From Neisseria zoodegmatis (GTDB lineage Bacteria; Pseudomonadota; Gammaproteobacteria; Burkholderiales; Neisseriaceae), in contig NZ_LT906434.1 of NCBI RefSeq assembly GCF_900187305.1, forward strand, positions 2,356,001 through 2,420,000: a stretch of 64,000 bases of DNA, in the 5' to 3' direction. The position numbers were made by a program, and so were the translations under genes. The notes beneath the pieces were generated by a model. That model searched no databases, was not told the origin of the DNA, and saw only the letters and a program-made list of their open reading frames with translations. Positions 26,241 through 36,278 of the stretch are shown here, in pieces (positions within the stretch are counted from its first letter, which is position 1; every line of letters starts with the position of its first letter).

Positions 26241-28775
26241 TTACTCGTCGTCGTAAATTTCAAAATGCAGATTAATTGTGCCTCCGCCTGCAATATGTAA
26301 AAGATGCGGTGCTTTCTTGGGCTTATCTTCCCGAATAAATTCTACTTTTTGAGGAGAGGAAGTCGTAACCAACAAGGTTTCTCCTTTGTGGTTAGTTATC
26401 CCTTCTACTTGACTACCGTCCTCTAAAGTCAAAGTGTATGGGCGGTTAACCAATACATTTTGCGTTTTTTTATCCCTCAAAATATAACGTCCAGAATATA
26501 AAGGCTCGAATTTTGGCAAATTATTTGCTATAGCATGAGGATTGATGACCTGAAACCCTGCACACTTCACCCACACCATCTTCGGACAGCCCAGCTCAAT
26601 GTTGCCATCCTTAATCTTGATATACGCCCCACCGCTGGTGAGCAGGATTTCGTCTTTGGCGGCCACGGTTACTTTACCGGCGCTGCTGGTAATGGTGGCG
26701 TCTTTGAGGGCGTTGATCTGCATCTCGTCGTTCTGTGCCTGTATCTCCACCTTGCCCTGATTGGCCTGTAACTTCGCCCCGTTGCTCTGGGCAAACAGGT
26801 TGACGCTTCCGACCGCATGGGCGGTGAATTTGCTGCCGGCGCTGATGTCGGTGTCGCCGCCGCTGATGTGGTGGATGTGTTGGCCGGCGGTATGCAATTG
26901 GCTTTGCGGGGTGGCGCTGGCGATGCCGTCGGGGGCGGATTGGATGATGCCGGCGCGTTGCAGCTGTTTGAGGCTGTCGTTCAGACGGCCTGCCTGTTCT
27001 TCGGCTTCGGTGGCTTCGTTTTGGGCGGTGTGGGCGGCTTTATTGAGGCTTTTGGCTAGGGAGATTGCCTGTTCGAGCTGGGCGATGGCTGCATCCATAT
27101 CCAACACCTGCCCCGCCGCCTGATTTTGGGCATCGGCACTGATGAACAAGCCTTTGCCCGCCCTTACCGCCCCCCAACTGTCGGTACGCAGCTCGAAGCC
27201 TTCGCCGTTGTCGCCGCGTTTCTGTCTTTGGCCGTCGACGATATGGCCGAGGTTGAGTTGGGTTTTGCCGTATTCGGTCGCCAATTTGATGTGTTCCTGC
27301 CCCTGTTTGTCTTCCATGCGCAGCTTATTATTCGCCCAAGTACGGATAACGTTGCGGGTGTTCCAGTCGGCAGGCACGTGGTCGGGGTGGGAACTGTCGT
27401 GCATCACGCCGCTGATGTAGGGCCTGTCGGGATTGCCCTGTACAAACGACAGCATTACTTCGGTGCCTTCGTGCAGCGGGAAGTGTTGGCCGTAGTCGGG
27501 GCCGGCATAGGGCTTGGCTAAGCGGATGGGACGGCTTTCTCCGCCCGGACTCCATTCATCAAGGTCGAACGGCAGTTTGACGCGGTAACGGCCCATATTG
27601 TCGATATAGGCGTAGGTGTAGTTGCCGGGGCTGGTGACTCTGGCGGGAAGGCTGCCTTGGATCTTCGGCAACGGGGTGATGCGTTCGGGGCGGAAGATGC
27701 TGTCGGCGGGAATGGCGGTGAAAGTATGGCTGTATGCTTGGTCGCGGCTGCCGCTGTGGGTGAGCGATACCGCCAACCAGCCGTTGGGTGCTTCGCTGAA
27801 AGCCGGGGCCGTCTGAAACACCAGACCGGGGCGAAGCGCGGTGATGTTGCCGCTGCCGGAAGCGACGATACGGCGGCTGTGGTCGAGCTGTTGCAGTAAG
27901 GCCGTCTGAAGTTGGGCTTCTTCGGGTGTTTTTTGATGCAAACCCCAATGGCTGTCGCTGCCGAGTAAGACGCTGCTGTCGGTTTCCGTACCCTTCGCCG
28001 TTACTGCGGACGATAAGTCGGTATCGGCATCGCGGTAGTTGTAGTCGCCGACGCGGATGGATTCGAGAATGGGATTGTGCTTCACCTGTAAGGCAAACAC
28101 CGCTTCCTCGCCAACGCTCTCCAACCCGCCGTGGGGGCGGTAGGGATAGGGGGAAGTGTGGCTGCGAAAATAATGGGCGGCATCGTCACCGAATACCGCC
28201 ACATCGCCATATTGGGCATTCTGCTCGAAGGCATACCAAATCCCTTCTTCTTCGCACAGCCGGTTGAGAAAGGCAAAGTCGGATTCCTGATACTGGGTCA
28301 CATACTCGCGTACACCGTATTCGCGTGAGGTATTGAAACGGAAATCGACGCCGGAGAAGCCGTGGTGTTTCAACAGCGACGAAATAATGTCGGGCACGTT
28401 TTGGTTTTGAAACAGACGCGAAGTGCGGTGGTGCTTCAATGCGGCGATGCGGGGTTCCAATACCATGCGGTAACGGGTCTCGTCCGCCGATACCGACAGC
28501 TTCTCGCACGAAGTGATGATGCCGCTCCATTCCTTCAGCGCTTGGGGGGCGATCATTCCTTCGATCAGTCCCAATGCATCGCTACTCACCGGCGTTACCG
28601 TAAACTTGGCCGCTTGGTTGATGTAGGACGACAGCGGTAAGTCTGAATCAACAGAAGTAAGTTCGATGTCGAGACGGTAGGCTGTGTTTAAGGCTTCGGT
28701 GGCGGTGAAGGAGACGACGGAGAGGGACGGACTGAAGCGGGAGAAGCTGAGGCGGTAGGATTGGGTTTGGGTCAT
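26241..28775 (-). CDS. vgrG: VgrG (TssI) spike protein with C-terminal extension
   Basis: The 844-residue protein is a full VgrG: gp27-like N-terminal region (about 1-370), gp5 OB-fold (about 385-480, PYAGPDYGQHFPLHEGTEVML), and the trimeric needle with DUF2345 region up to about 730. The last 100 residues (after GCPKMVWVKC) form a small beta domain, YILRDKKTQNVLVNRPYTL...DGSQVEGITNHKGET, that resembles the transthyretin-like adaptor domains which dock effectors on VgrG. It heads a three-gene unit vgrG - nuclease - immunity. VgrG is the puncturing tip of the T6SS; no sheath, baseplate or membrane-complex genes are in this window. Confidence 0.93.
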   Translation of the reverse strand: MTQTQSYRLSFSRFSPSLSVVSFTATEALNTAYRLDIELTSVDSDLPLSSYINQAAKFTVTPVSSDALGLIEGMIAPQALKEWSGIITSCEKLSVSADETRYRMVLEPRIAALKHHRTSRLFQNQNVPDIISSLLKHHGFSGVDFRFNTSREYGVREYVTQYQESDFAFLNRLCEEEGIWYAFEQNAQYGDVAVFGDDAAHYFRSHTSPYPYRPHGGLESVGEEAVFALQVKHNPILESIRVGDYNYRDADTDLSSAVTAKGTETDSSVLLGSDSHWGLHQKTPEEAQLQTALLQQLDHSRRIVASGSGNITALRPGLVFQTAPAFSEAPNGWLAVSLTHSGSRDQAYSHTFTAIPADSIFRPERITPLPKIQGSLPARVTSPGNYTYAYIDNMGRYRVKLPFDLDEWSPGGESRPIRLAKPYAGPDYGQHFPLHEGTEVMLSFVQGNPDRPYISGVMHDSSHPDHVPADWNTRNVIRTWANNKLRMEDKQGQEHIKLATEYGKTQLNLGHIVDGQRQKRGDNGEGFELRTDSWGAVRAGKGLFISADAQNQAAGQVLDMDAAIAQLEQAISLAKSLNKAAHTAQNEATEAEEQAGRLNDSLKQLQRAGIIQSAPDGIASATPQSQLHTAGQHIHHISGGDTDISAGSKFTAHAVGSVNLFAQSNGAKLQANQGKVEIQAQNDEMQINALKDATITSSAGKVTVAAKDEILLTSGGAYIKIKDGNIELGCPKMVWVKCAGFQVINPHAIANNLPKFEPLYSGRYILRDKKTQNVLVNRPYTLTLEDGSQVEGITNHKGETLLVTTSSPQKVEFIREDKPKKAPHLLHIAGGGTINLHFEIYDDE

Positions 28776-28873
28776 CGCGGGCGTTCCAGAGCGTATGTCA
28801 AAGTATCGGAATTCAAGATATATGCTCTACAATATAGCAGAATGGACATCTTTGCCCAATATGGGTATGACAA

Positions 28874-28901
28874 AAGGCCGTCTGAAATTTCAGACGGCCT
28901 T
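28874..28901 (-). terminator. DUS hairpin, terminator of the terC gene
   Basis: AAGGCCGTCTGAAA directly joined to its mirror image TTTCAGACGGCCTT gives a 28-base perfect palindrome with no spare loop bases, 39 bases past the terC stop. Confidence 0.7.
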
Positions 28902-28939
28902 GAGCATAAGTTGATGTATCAAGGAAACTAAATCTAAGA

Positions 28940-30499
28940 TTAACCCTCTTCCGGCAGCTTGGTAATCTTTACGCGTTCGATGCGTTGGCCTTCTTTCTCA
29001 ATCACTTCGAAACGCCAGCCGTGGAAGTCGGCAAAATCGCCGACGTCGGGAATGCTTTGCAACTCTTCCATGATTAAGCCGGCAACGGTGTGGAAGTCGG
29101 CGTCTTCTTCTTGCGGCGGCAAGTTGAGCTGCGGCGCCAATTCGACGTATTCCAGCGAGCCGTCCACCGTCAGGCTTTCGTCTGCGTGTGCTTGCAGGGT
29201 CGGCTCTTCTTCGCGCTCGAATTCTTCGGGGAACTCGCCGGCGATGGTTTCGAGCAGGTCTTTCATGGTAACCATGCCCAATACGGCGCCGAACTCGTCT
29301 ACAACGAGTGCGTAATCGGCGCTGTTTTTGCGGAACAGTTCGATGGCGGCCAGTGCGGTTGTGCTGTCGGGCAGAATCAGCGGTTGTTTTAAGGCCGTCT
29401 GAATATTGATAGTGCCTTCGTCAAGCAGTTGGGCGAGCAGGTCTTTTTTGTTGATATAGCCCAGCGGCTCGTCCACGCCTGCTTTGCCGACCACCAGCAA
29501 ACGGCTGTACGGGGTGCTTTGCAGCTGGGCGTGCTGCTCTTCTTTGCTTTGCGAAATATCCAAGCGTTCGATGTCGCGGCGGGGAATCATCACGCCGAGA
29601 ATCGGGCGTTCGGCCAGTGTGAGCACGCTGCGGATCATGGATTTTTCGTTTTCTTCAAAGTGGGAAACGTCTTCGGCTTTGTTGCCGGACTGCGCCAAAA
29701 CGGTTTCGCGGATGCCCATCATGCCCAGCACGTTATCGGCGGTGCGTTTGCGCCACGAGCTGCTGATGTAGTCGTTTTTGCGGGCGTTGCGCTGTGAAAC
29801 TTGGTTGAACACTTCGATAAGGATGGAAAAGCCGATCGCGGCATACAGATAGCCTTTGGGAATCTGGAAGTGGAAGGCTTCGGCAATCAGGCTGAAACCG
29901 ATCATCAATAGGAAGCCCAAACACAGCATCACAACGGTCGGATGTTTGGCCACAAAATCGGTGAGCGGTTTGCTGGCCATAATCATGATGGTCATGGCAA
30001 CGACAACGGCGGCCATCGCTACGACAATGTGGTCGACCATGGCGACGGCGGTAATCACGGCATCGATGGAGAACACGGCGTCCAACACCAGAATTTGCAG
30101 CACAACGCCCCAAAACGGCGAATGTTTTTTATGGGTGTCGGCAATGGCAAACTGGTTGTGGCCTTCAATCCGCTCGTGCAGTTCGGTGGTGGCTTTATAC
30201 AGCAGGAACAAACCGCCGATGAGCATAATCAGGTCTTTGCCCGACACGCTCATATCGTTTATTTCAAACAGCGGTTTGGTCAGCGTGATGATGTGCGCCA
30301 TAAAACCGAGCATGACCAAGCGCATCAATACGGCCAGCACCAAGCCGGTGATGCGGGCTTTATCACGCAGGGCGGGTTTGACTTTATTGGCCAAAATCGC
30401 CACGAAAACGAGGTTGTCGATGCCGAGCACGACTTCGAGAACCAGCAGCGTTGCAAAGCCCAACCAGGTGTTCGGTTCGGCTAACCAACTGAAATCCAT
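28940..30499 (-). CDS. TerC-family membrane protein with CBS pair and CorC/HlyC domain
   Basis: The 519-residue protein combines an N-terminal TerC domain with about seven membrane helices (residues 1-235; LEVVLGIDNLVFVAILANKV, VLDAVFSIDAVITAVAMVDH with membrane Asp residues), a pair of CBS domains (about 295-420; VMIPRRDIERLD, YALVVDEFGAVLGMVTMKDL) and a C-terminal CorC/HlyC domain (about 435-519). It is the YoaE/YegH-type architecture. TerC proteins are linked to metal handling (manganese export and tellurite resistance) during protein secretion; the CBS pair probably senses a nucleotide. No neighbouring gene narrows the function. Confidence 0.88.
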   Translation of the reverse strand: MDFSWLAEPNTWLGFATLLVLEVVLGIDNLVFVAILANKVKPALRDKARITGLVLAVLMRLVMLGFMAHIITLTKPLFEINDMSVSGKDLIMLIGGLFLLYKATTELHERIEGHNQFAIADTHKKHSPFWGVVLQILVLDAVFSIDAVITAVAMVDHIVVAMAAVVVAMTIMIMASKPLTDFVAKHPTVVMLCLGFLLMIGFSLIAEAFHFQIPKGYLYAAIGFSILIEVFNQVSQRNARKNDYISSSWRKRTADNVLGMMGIRETVLAQSGNKAEDVSHFEENEKSMIRSVLTLAERPILGVMIPRRDIERLDISQSKEEQHAQLQSTPYSRLLVVGKAGVDEPLGYINKKDLLAQLLDEGTINIQTALKQPLILPDSTTALAAIELFRKNSADYALVVDEFGAVLGMVTMKDLLETIAGEFPEEFEREEEPTLQAHADESLTVDGSLEYVELAPQLNLPPQEEDADFHTVAGLIMEELQSIPDVGDFADFHGWRFEVIEKEGQRIERVKITKLPEEG

Positions 30500-30680
30500 A
30501 ATGTTTATTGTCCTTTTTTAATCATAACAAAAGGCAACCCGACAAAAGTCAGGCTGCCTGAATGGGGCGCATACACGAAGGGCGTGGGGTCGTACTGCTC
30601 TGCTCCGCGTCTTTCATAATGGTGTGTATGCCTCAAGTTAAATGGAATCAGCAGTTTATCATTTTCATGTGGATAAGGCA

Positions 30681-30716
30681 AAGCAGGCCGTCTGAAAGGT
30701 TTCAGACGGCCTGCTT
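30681..30716 (-). terminator. DUS hairpin, terminator of queA
   Basis: AAGCAGGCCGTCTGAAA and its mirrored arm around a 2-base GG centre, 32 bases beyond the queA stop codon. Confidence 0.75.
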
Positions 30717-30748
30717 GAATGGAGAAATCGGCAGCGTTGCGCCACAAT

Positions 30749-31801
30749 TTAATCTTGAGTTTCGTGCCGCGATGAATATGCGCGCCCGAGTATCATGGCA
30801 TCGCCGTAGCTGAAAAAGCGGTATTGCTGCCCGACGGCATGGCGGTAAATGTTGCGGATGTGTTCTGTGCCTGAAAACGCGCTGACGAGCATCAGCAGGG
30901 TTGATTTGGGCAGGTGGAAGTTGGTAATCAGGCGGTCTGCCACATGGAAACGGTAGCCCGGTGTGATAAAAATATCGGTGTCGCCGGTGCCCGCTTTCAG
31001 ACGGCCTGTTTCCCTTGCGGCGGACTCAAGTGCGCGCATGGAGGTCGTGCCCACTGCCCATACTTTGTTACCGCGCTGTTGTGCGGCCTCAATCGCGGCC
31101 ACGGTTTCAGACGGCACTTCAAACCATTCGCTGTGCATGGTGTGTTCGGCAATGTTTTCTACCCGCACGGGCTGGAACGTACCCGCGCCCACATGCAACG
31201 TCACTTCCGCAGTATGCACGCCTTTGGTGCGGATGGCTTCAAGCAGGCCGTCGGTAAAGTGCAAACCGGCGGTCGGCGCGGCAACCGCACCTTGATGTTT
31301 GGCGTAAACCGTTTGATAGCGTGCGTCGTCGTCATCATCGGCAGCACGTTCGATGTAAGGCGGCAACGGCAGTTTGCCGACGTGTTCGAGAATTTCATAC
31401 ACGCTGCGGCTGTCTTCAAAACGCAAGCGGAACAACTCGCCCGCACGCTCTTCCATCACGGCGCGGATGTTGCCTTCAAAAATCAATTCCGTACCGGGTT
31501 TGGGCGATTTGGACGACCGCACATGCGCCAAAGCGGTGTGTGCATCAAGCACGCGCTCGATCAAGGCTTCGATTTTTCCGCCGCTGGCTTTGGTGCCGAA
31601 CAGCCGCGCTTTCATCACTTTGGTATTGTTGAACACCAGCACGTCGCCCGCTTCGAGATAATCGGGCAAGGCAGAAAATACGGTGTCGGCAACAGGCGCA
31701 TCAGGCAAAGCAACCAAAAGGCGGCTGGCACCGCGTTCGGCCGGAGGATGTTGGGCGATCAGAGCTTCCGGAAGCTCGAAATCAAAATCGGAAATATGCA
31801 T
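30749..31801 (-). CDS. queA: S-adenosylmethionine:tRNA ribosyltransferase-isomerase
   Basis: The 350-residue protein begins [19 protein letters not shown], the typical QueA opening, and contains [14 protein letters not shown] (about 172-185), [16 protein letters not shown] (about 199-214), [15 protein letters not shown] and the terminal [10 protein letters not shown] and ALGRAYSS-type region ([10 protein letters not shown]). QueA transfers and rearranges the ribosyl group of AdoMet onto preQ1 in the wobble position of tRNAs, giving epoxyqueuosine. tgt, usually adjacent in other bacteria, is not in the window. Confidence 0.95.
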   Translation of the reverse strand: MHISDFDFELPEALIAQHPPAERGASRLLVALPDAPVADTVFSALPDYLEAGDVLVFNNTKVMKARLFGTKASGGKIEALIERVLDAHTALAHVRSSKSPKPGTELIFEGNIRAVMEERAGELFRLRFEDSRSVYEILEHVGKLPLPPYIERAADDDDDARYQTVYAKHQGAVAAPTAGLHFTDGLLEAIRTKGVHTAEVTLHVGAGTFQPVRVENIAEHTMHSEWFEVPSETVAAIEAAQQRGNKVWAVGTTSMRALESAARETGRLKAGTGDTDIFITPGYRFHVADRLITNFHLPKSTLLMLVSAFSGTEHIRNIYRHAVGQQYRFFSYGDAMILGRAYSSRHETQD

Positions 31802-31941
31802 AAAGTGTGGGATACAGTCTGAAAAGGCTTGAAAATAAGGGCGCTATTATATAGTGCGGGTCATAAAGTACGCAAAATGCCGTTTCGACTTCGAGAAACA
31901 GGTTCTCCCGCCGAAACGGCATGCGTGATGAACAGATGCTG

Positions 31942-34092
31942 TTACGCCAGCACGACAGCGTTTTCCTCGGGCATACCGGAAACGGCAGCAGCCGTATGAA
32001 TGGCGGAATAAGCTTCCGGAGCATGTTCCGGCCAAGATTCGCTGCACTCGGTCAAACCGATGCCGCCTAAATCCAGCGTTTTGCCGTTATCAAGCAACTC
32101 ATCTGCCGGTGTTGCCTTGTGTGCAGGCTCGGCTGATTTCTTTTCTGCCGTGGACAAAGCCGCAGGATGCACGCGGATGTTTTCGGCAGCCGTGTTACTG
32201 AAAGTAGTTTGCCCGATATCAGGCAGTGCAGCTCTTCCGGCTGAAGGCATGTTGTCGGCATCTTGGTGGTTGTTGTCCAAGTCTTCGGGAACCATACCGG
32301 CAGAAGGCATTTTGGCGGAATAACTCGTTTTGGCTTTCTCCGCCTGTGCTTTCAGTTTGTGCGCCGTGAGAATATCCTGCACCGTGATGCCGTTGTTGCC
32401 CAAAATACCGACGGCTTTGTTGTGTTGGTTGCTGTGGATTTTGGTACCGGTATTTTCGATTTTCAGCCAGTCGCCGTTTTCAAAGGCTTTTTCACCGTCT
32501 GTCTCGAATTTATTGCCCGCCACATTCAGCTGAAGTTTATGACGGCCAACGCCTTTGGTGCGAACAACCGGTCTGTCTATCAAGCCGCCTAAATTAAACG
32601 TATTTTGGTTTAAGGTAAGCCAGCGGGCATTGCTTTCTACCGAGATGCCTTCGGTGGCGGCATCGGATTGTTTCACGTTGAGTTTGTTTGCTTCAATCCT
32701 GATACTGCCGTGCGCCTGCCCGTTGGTATTCTGCTCTTCAATCATAATCGGCGCGCTGAGAGTTCGGGTCACGTCCATCGTATTATTGACGATGCGGATA
32801 TTTCCCGACCCCGGCCCTCTTTCGATATACGGCGTTTCGGGATTGTCGGGATTACCGAACACGCTGATGAGGCTGTCGGACGAATTGCCTTTAATGGTAT
32901 TGTTGGAAATGCTTAAAGAATAAGTGACATCTTTTTCATTGTTGCGCATCTCAATCCCGCGCGTAATGCCTTGATAGTCGGTTAACCCTTCAATGGTGTT
33001 GTTGGTAATCACAAAAACACCGGGCTTAGGATTGATAAACTGCTGCCAAACTTGAGCTTTGTTTTCCAGTTTGATACCGCGGAAGCCGGCATAGTCGCTG
33101 GCAGGATGCGGTACACCCGAGTTGTCGTCTCTCAGTAAACGGAACGACTTATCTTGTGTAATCTTGTTGTTGTGCACGGTTACCCGATCCATGCTGAACT
33201 GGCGGTTTTCCACCGCAATACCAAACATCCGGTCGCCGTTGAGTACATTATCTTTGATGGTAATATTGTTGCCGTCGTGCGAATCAATGCCTTTGCGGTA
33301 ATTGTGGTCGGTTTTGTTGTTGGCGATGGTTACGCCGTTGTTGTAGCTGCCCGCCACCAATGCAATGCCGTAACCCGTGCCGCCGTCATCTTTGTGGCCG
33401 TTCCACGCTAAGGTATTGCCTTCCGCCTTAAAACCTTTTTGATAAGAAACTAAGATACCTGCAACTCGGTTGTGGTGCAGGTAGCTGTCGATAACCTTAT
33501 TGTTGTCGCCGGTCGGAAGCTGATTTGCGGAAATTTTGCCATTGATCAGCGAATACTTGGCTCCGGATGAAATCGCGTCGATAGAAGTAAACAAAACGCC
33601 CGCCCGGTTTGCGCCGGACACTTCTACTTTGCTGATAAGAGTTTGGTCGGAATCATTCACTACAATACCGTTTACCTTACCGAAATAGCTTTGCCCGAAA
33701 CGGTAAAAGTCGCTTGGCTTGGTGTGTTTGTACTCTATGGAAAGGTCGCTGATAAATTTGCCGTTTTGCTTGTTGATCCAAATACCGGCTTTTTCGGGAA
33801 CAGTGCTGTTGCTGTCGGGATTGTGCACACCTGTTTGCGTGTGCGTGAACAGAATTTTGGTTTTACCCATCCCGTCTCCGAAAATACCGGTGACGTTTTT
33901 GGTATCGGCGTTGATTTCAATGACTTTACTGATTGTGACGGTACCGTTTAGATAAAGAGCAGCCTTTTCTTTATGCGCAGCGGCAAGTGCTTCTTTAACG
34001 GCATCATCGTAAGTATTTTTATTGTTTTTAAAGTCTCTAATGTCTATATATTTTCCATGAGTGGCGTGTGTGCGAACTACATAATTTGACAT
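31942..34092 (-). CDS. Parallel beta-helix (pectate-lyase-3-like) protein, possible C5-epimerase or lyase
   Basis: The 716-residue protein begins with a pectate-lyase-3-like segment (IDIRDFKNNKNTYDDAVKEAL, then LYLNGTVTIS and IFGDGMGKTKILF), followed by many beta-helix coils with Asn ladders (VTIANNKTDHNYRKGIDSHDG, ITIKDNVLNGDR) up to about residue 580, and an Ala-rich, low-complexity tail. GIDSHDGNNITIKDN (268-282) resembles the active-site segment of alginate C5-epimerases (GFDPHE...LTIRD), giving candidate residues Tyr265, Asp270 and His272. There is no signal peptide, as in type-I-secreted AlgE enzymes, but no RTX repeats are visible. AAGGAGGT gives it a near-perfect ribosome site. DUS-free and AT-rich upstream. 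Substrate unknown; a tailspike-type depolymerase is an alternative. Confidence 0.75.
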   Translation of the reverse strand: MSNYVVRTHATHGKYIDIRDFKNNKNTYDDAVKEALAAAHKEKAALYLNGTVTISKVIEINADTKNVTGIFGDGMGKTKILFTHTQTGVHNPDSNSTVPEKAGIWINKQNGKFISDLSIEYKHTKPSDFYRFGQSYFGKVNGIVVNDSDQTLISKVEVSGANRAGVLFTSIDAISSGAKYSLINGKISANQLPTGDNNKVIDSYLHHNRVAGILVSYQKGFKAEGNTLAWNGHKDDGGTGYGIALVAGSYNNGVTIANNKTDHNYRKGIDSHDGNNITIKDNVLNGDRMFGIAVENRQFSMDRVTVHNNKITQDKSFRLLRDDNSGVPHPASDYAGFRGIKLENKAQVWQQFINPKPGVFVITNNTIEGLTDYQGITRGIEMRNNEKDVTYSLSISNNTIKGNSSDSLISVFGNPDNPETPYIERGPGSGNIRIVNNTMDVTRTLSAPIMIEEQNTNGQAHGSIRIEANKLNVKQSDAATEGISVESNARWLTLNQNTFNLGGLIDRPVVRTKGVGRHKLQLNVAGNKFETDGEKAFENGDWLKIENTGTKIHSNQHNKAVGILGNNGITVQDILTAHKLKAQAEKAKTSYSAKMPSAGMVPEDLDNNHQDADNMPSAGRAALPDIGQTTFSNTAAENIRVHPAALSTAEKKSAEPAHKATPADELLDNGKTLDLGGIGLTECSESWPEHAPEAYSAIHTAAAVSGMPEENAVVLA

Positions 34093-34533
34093 TTATTTCT
34101 TACCTCCTTGTGTAAATCCTTAATTCCCAAAAGATAATGGGAGCGCGAGTATAAAGGATTTTTTTCACACAATCAGGAGCAGATCGTTTCAATCTATTTT
34201 TTTACCCTTTTATCATTATTCAAATTTAATTAATTTTTTAAATGTTATTTAAAGTTAAATTAAATTAATGACAAAAATATTTATTTTGTCAACAATTTTA
34301 AGAAATAAAATAATCTGGCTGATATATCATGAAAAATGAAAGAAAAAAATTAATGAAAAACAAAAAAAGTTAAATTAAGTTAAAATTTAAAAACAGACGC
34401 ATAAATCTTATTTGAAAATATTATTTATTTCATAGAGCCAATATACAAACTCATTTATTATTTATCGATACGAATCATAGATGCAGACGTTGAAATGTCA
34501 TAAAAAAGCATATGCAAACCAGAAAAAACAAAC
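34093..34533. other. Very AT-rich divergent intergenic region
   Basis: About 440 bases separate the beta-helix gene and alkB. The stretch 34190-34440 is extremely rich in A/T with short A and T tracts. No DUS, reading frame or RNA gene is evident. Many chance -10-like boxes make promoter calls unreliable. Confidence 0.55.
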
Positions 34534-35160
34534 ATGACATTAAACTTATTTCCCAATCATAATCAGCCCGATGCCAATCTGCTTCCTTACGACGGAATTG
34601 TTAACAATTACGGCATCATCATTCCTCCGCCCGAGGCTGACGGCTATTTCGACGTGCTGATGAAAGAGATAAATTGGCAGCATGACGAGGTATTGATATA
34701 CGGCAAGCGGATCATCACTGCCCGCCAAACCGCTTGGTACGGCGACAAGCCGTTTGCCTACACTTATTCGGGCGTTACCCGACGCGCTTTGCCGTGGCAT
34801 CCGGCCTTATTGGCGATTAAAGAAACGGTAGAACAGTACATCCGCCCGTACAGCCCTGCCGTTTTCAACACATGCTTGCTCAATCTTTATTCAGACGGCC
34901 GTGAGGGTATGGCTTGGCACAGCGACGATGAGCGCGAACTGGGTAAGCAGGCGGTTATTGCGTCAGTCAGCTTTGGTGCAACCCGAAAATTTGCGTTCAA
35001 ACACAAGCACACGCAGGAAAAACGGGAAATGATGCTGCAACACGGGCAGTTGATTGTGATGCACGGTAGCACCCAAACTTATTGGCGGCACGCCGTAATG
35101 AAGAGCGCGGCTGTTCACGAGCCGAGAATCAGCCTTACTTTTAGAACAATTCTGGATTGA
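34534..35160 (+). CDS. alkB: AlkB-like 2-oxoglutarate/Fe(II) dioxygenase
   Basis: The 208-residue protein matches the ALKBH2/3-type branch of AlkB: PRxTAWYG-like ITARQTAWYGDKPFAYTYSG, NTCLLNLYSDGREGMAWHSDDE with iron ligands His129 and Asp131, third ligand His186 in TYWRHAVMKS, and 2-oxoglutarate-binding Arg198 and Arg204 in EPRISLTFR. Such enzymes reverse methyl lesions (1-meA, 3-meC) in DNA or RNA by oxidation. It is a single gene with a DUS inside and a DUS hairpin after it. Confidence 0.9.
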   Translation: MTLNLFPNHNQPDANLLPYDGIVNNYGIIIPPPEADGYFDVLMKEINWQHDEVLIYGKRIITARQTAWYGDKPFAYTYSGVTRRALPWHPALLAIKETVEQYIRPYSPAVFNTCLLNLYSDGREGMAWHSDDERELGKQAVIASVSFGATRKFAFKHKHTQEKREMMLQHGQLIVMHGSTQTYWRHAVMKSAAVHEPRISLTFRTILD

Positions 35161-35180
35161 TGCCTATCGCACATATACTT

Positions 35181-35212
35181 GAGGCCGTCTGAAAATGTTT
35201 TCAGACGGCCTC
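35181..35212. terminator. DUS hairpin between convergent alkB and fbpC
   Basis: GAGGCCGTCTGAAAA and its mirror around a 2-base centre lie 20 bases after the alkB stop and 28 bases after the fbpC stop. Confidence 0.78.
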
Positions 35213-35240
35213 CTTATTTAAACCGATATCCTCAAAACGC

Positions 35241-36278
35241 TCACGCCCCAAACGCAATCAAATGTTCCAAATCCATGCGGATACCGATGCGGCTGCCGAC
35301 GGGATGGTCGTGGTGGGCGGGCACTTGGGCGGCAACGGTTTCGCCGCTGTCGAGCTTGAGCGTGTAGATGAAATAGCTGCCTTTGAAATCCTTATCCAGC
35401 ACTTCGGCGGTAATCGGGCTGCGGTCGTCGTGCACGATATCGTCGGGGCGGATAAGCACGTCCACTTCGCTGCAACATTGGCAGGCAAACGGCACGGTGC
35501 CGCAAAACTCGCCGACGGCCAGTTGTACGCAAGCCGGGCTTTTAACCTTGCCGCGCAGCATTACGCCGGTGCCGATAAAGCGGGCGGTGTAAGTGTCGGC
35601 AGGCTCATGGTAGAGCTTGTAGGGCGTATCCCACTGTTTCAGACGGCCTTCGTGCATGATGCCGATTTTGTCGGCCATCGCAAACGCTTCCTGCTGGTCG
35701 TGCGTGACCAAAATCGCGCTGGTATTTTCGCGTTTCAGCAGTTGGCGCACTTCTTTCGACAGGCGTGCGCGCAAGTCGGCATCGAGGTTGGAAAACGGCT
35801 CGTCGAGCAAAATCAGCTCGGGCTTGGGTGCAAGGGCGCGCGCAAGGGCCACGCGCTGTTGTTGGCCGCCTGAAAGCTGGTGCGGATAACGGCTGCCGTA
35901 GTCGGGCAAGCCGATTAATTCGAGCAGCTCGTTGATCCGTGCATGGCGTTCGGCGGCAGGCTGTTTGCTGATACCGAACGCGATATTCTGGGCGACGGTC
36001 AGATGCGGAAACAGCGCGTAATCCTGAAACACCATACCGATGCGGCGCAGGTGCGGCGGCATGGATGTGAGGCCGTCTGAAAGCGTGGTGCCGCTCAACA
36101 CGATCTTGCCGCTTTCGGGCTGTTCAAACCCTGCAATCGAACGCAGCGCGGTGGTTTTACCGCAGCCCGAATGCCCGAGCAGGCAGGCGATTTCGCCTTG
36201 TTCCAATGCAAAACCGAAATCCTGCAACACGGGTTTGCCGTCGAACGAAAGATTAATTTGGGAAACTTCTAAAATCAT
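35241..36278 (-). CDS. fbpC: Ferric iron ABC transporter, ATP-binding subunit
   Basis: The 345-residue ATPase has Walker [10 protein letters not shown], signature [15 protein letters not shown], Walker B ELILLDEP and the switch His in LVTHDQQEA, followed by a C-terminal TOBE-type domain (after about 240). Start 36278 overlaps the fbpB stop by four bases (ATGA), so a longer upstream in-frame extension is rejected. It powers uptake of ferric ions delivered by FbpA. Substrate assignment follows from the neighbours, since the family also includes sulfate and polyamine importers. Confidence 0.9.
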   Translation of the reverse strand: MILEVSQINLSFDGKPVLQDFGFALEQGEIACLLGHSGCGKTTALRSIAGFEQPESGKIVLSGTTLSDGLTSMPPHLRRIGMVFQDYALFPHLTVAQNIAFGISKQPAAERHARINELLELIGLPDYGSRYPHQLSGGQQQRVALARALAPKPELILLDEPFSNLDADLRARLSKEVRQLLKRENTSAILVTHDQQEAFAMADKIGIMHEGRLKQWDTPYKLYHEPADTYTARFIGTGVMLRGKVKSPACVQLAVGEFCGTVPFACQCCSEVDVLIRPDDIVHDDRSPITAEVLDKDFKGSYFIYTLKLDSGETVAAQVPAHHDHPVGSRIGIRMDLEHLIAFGA

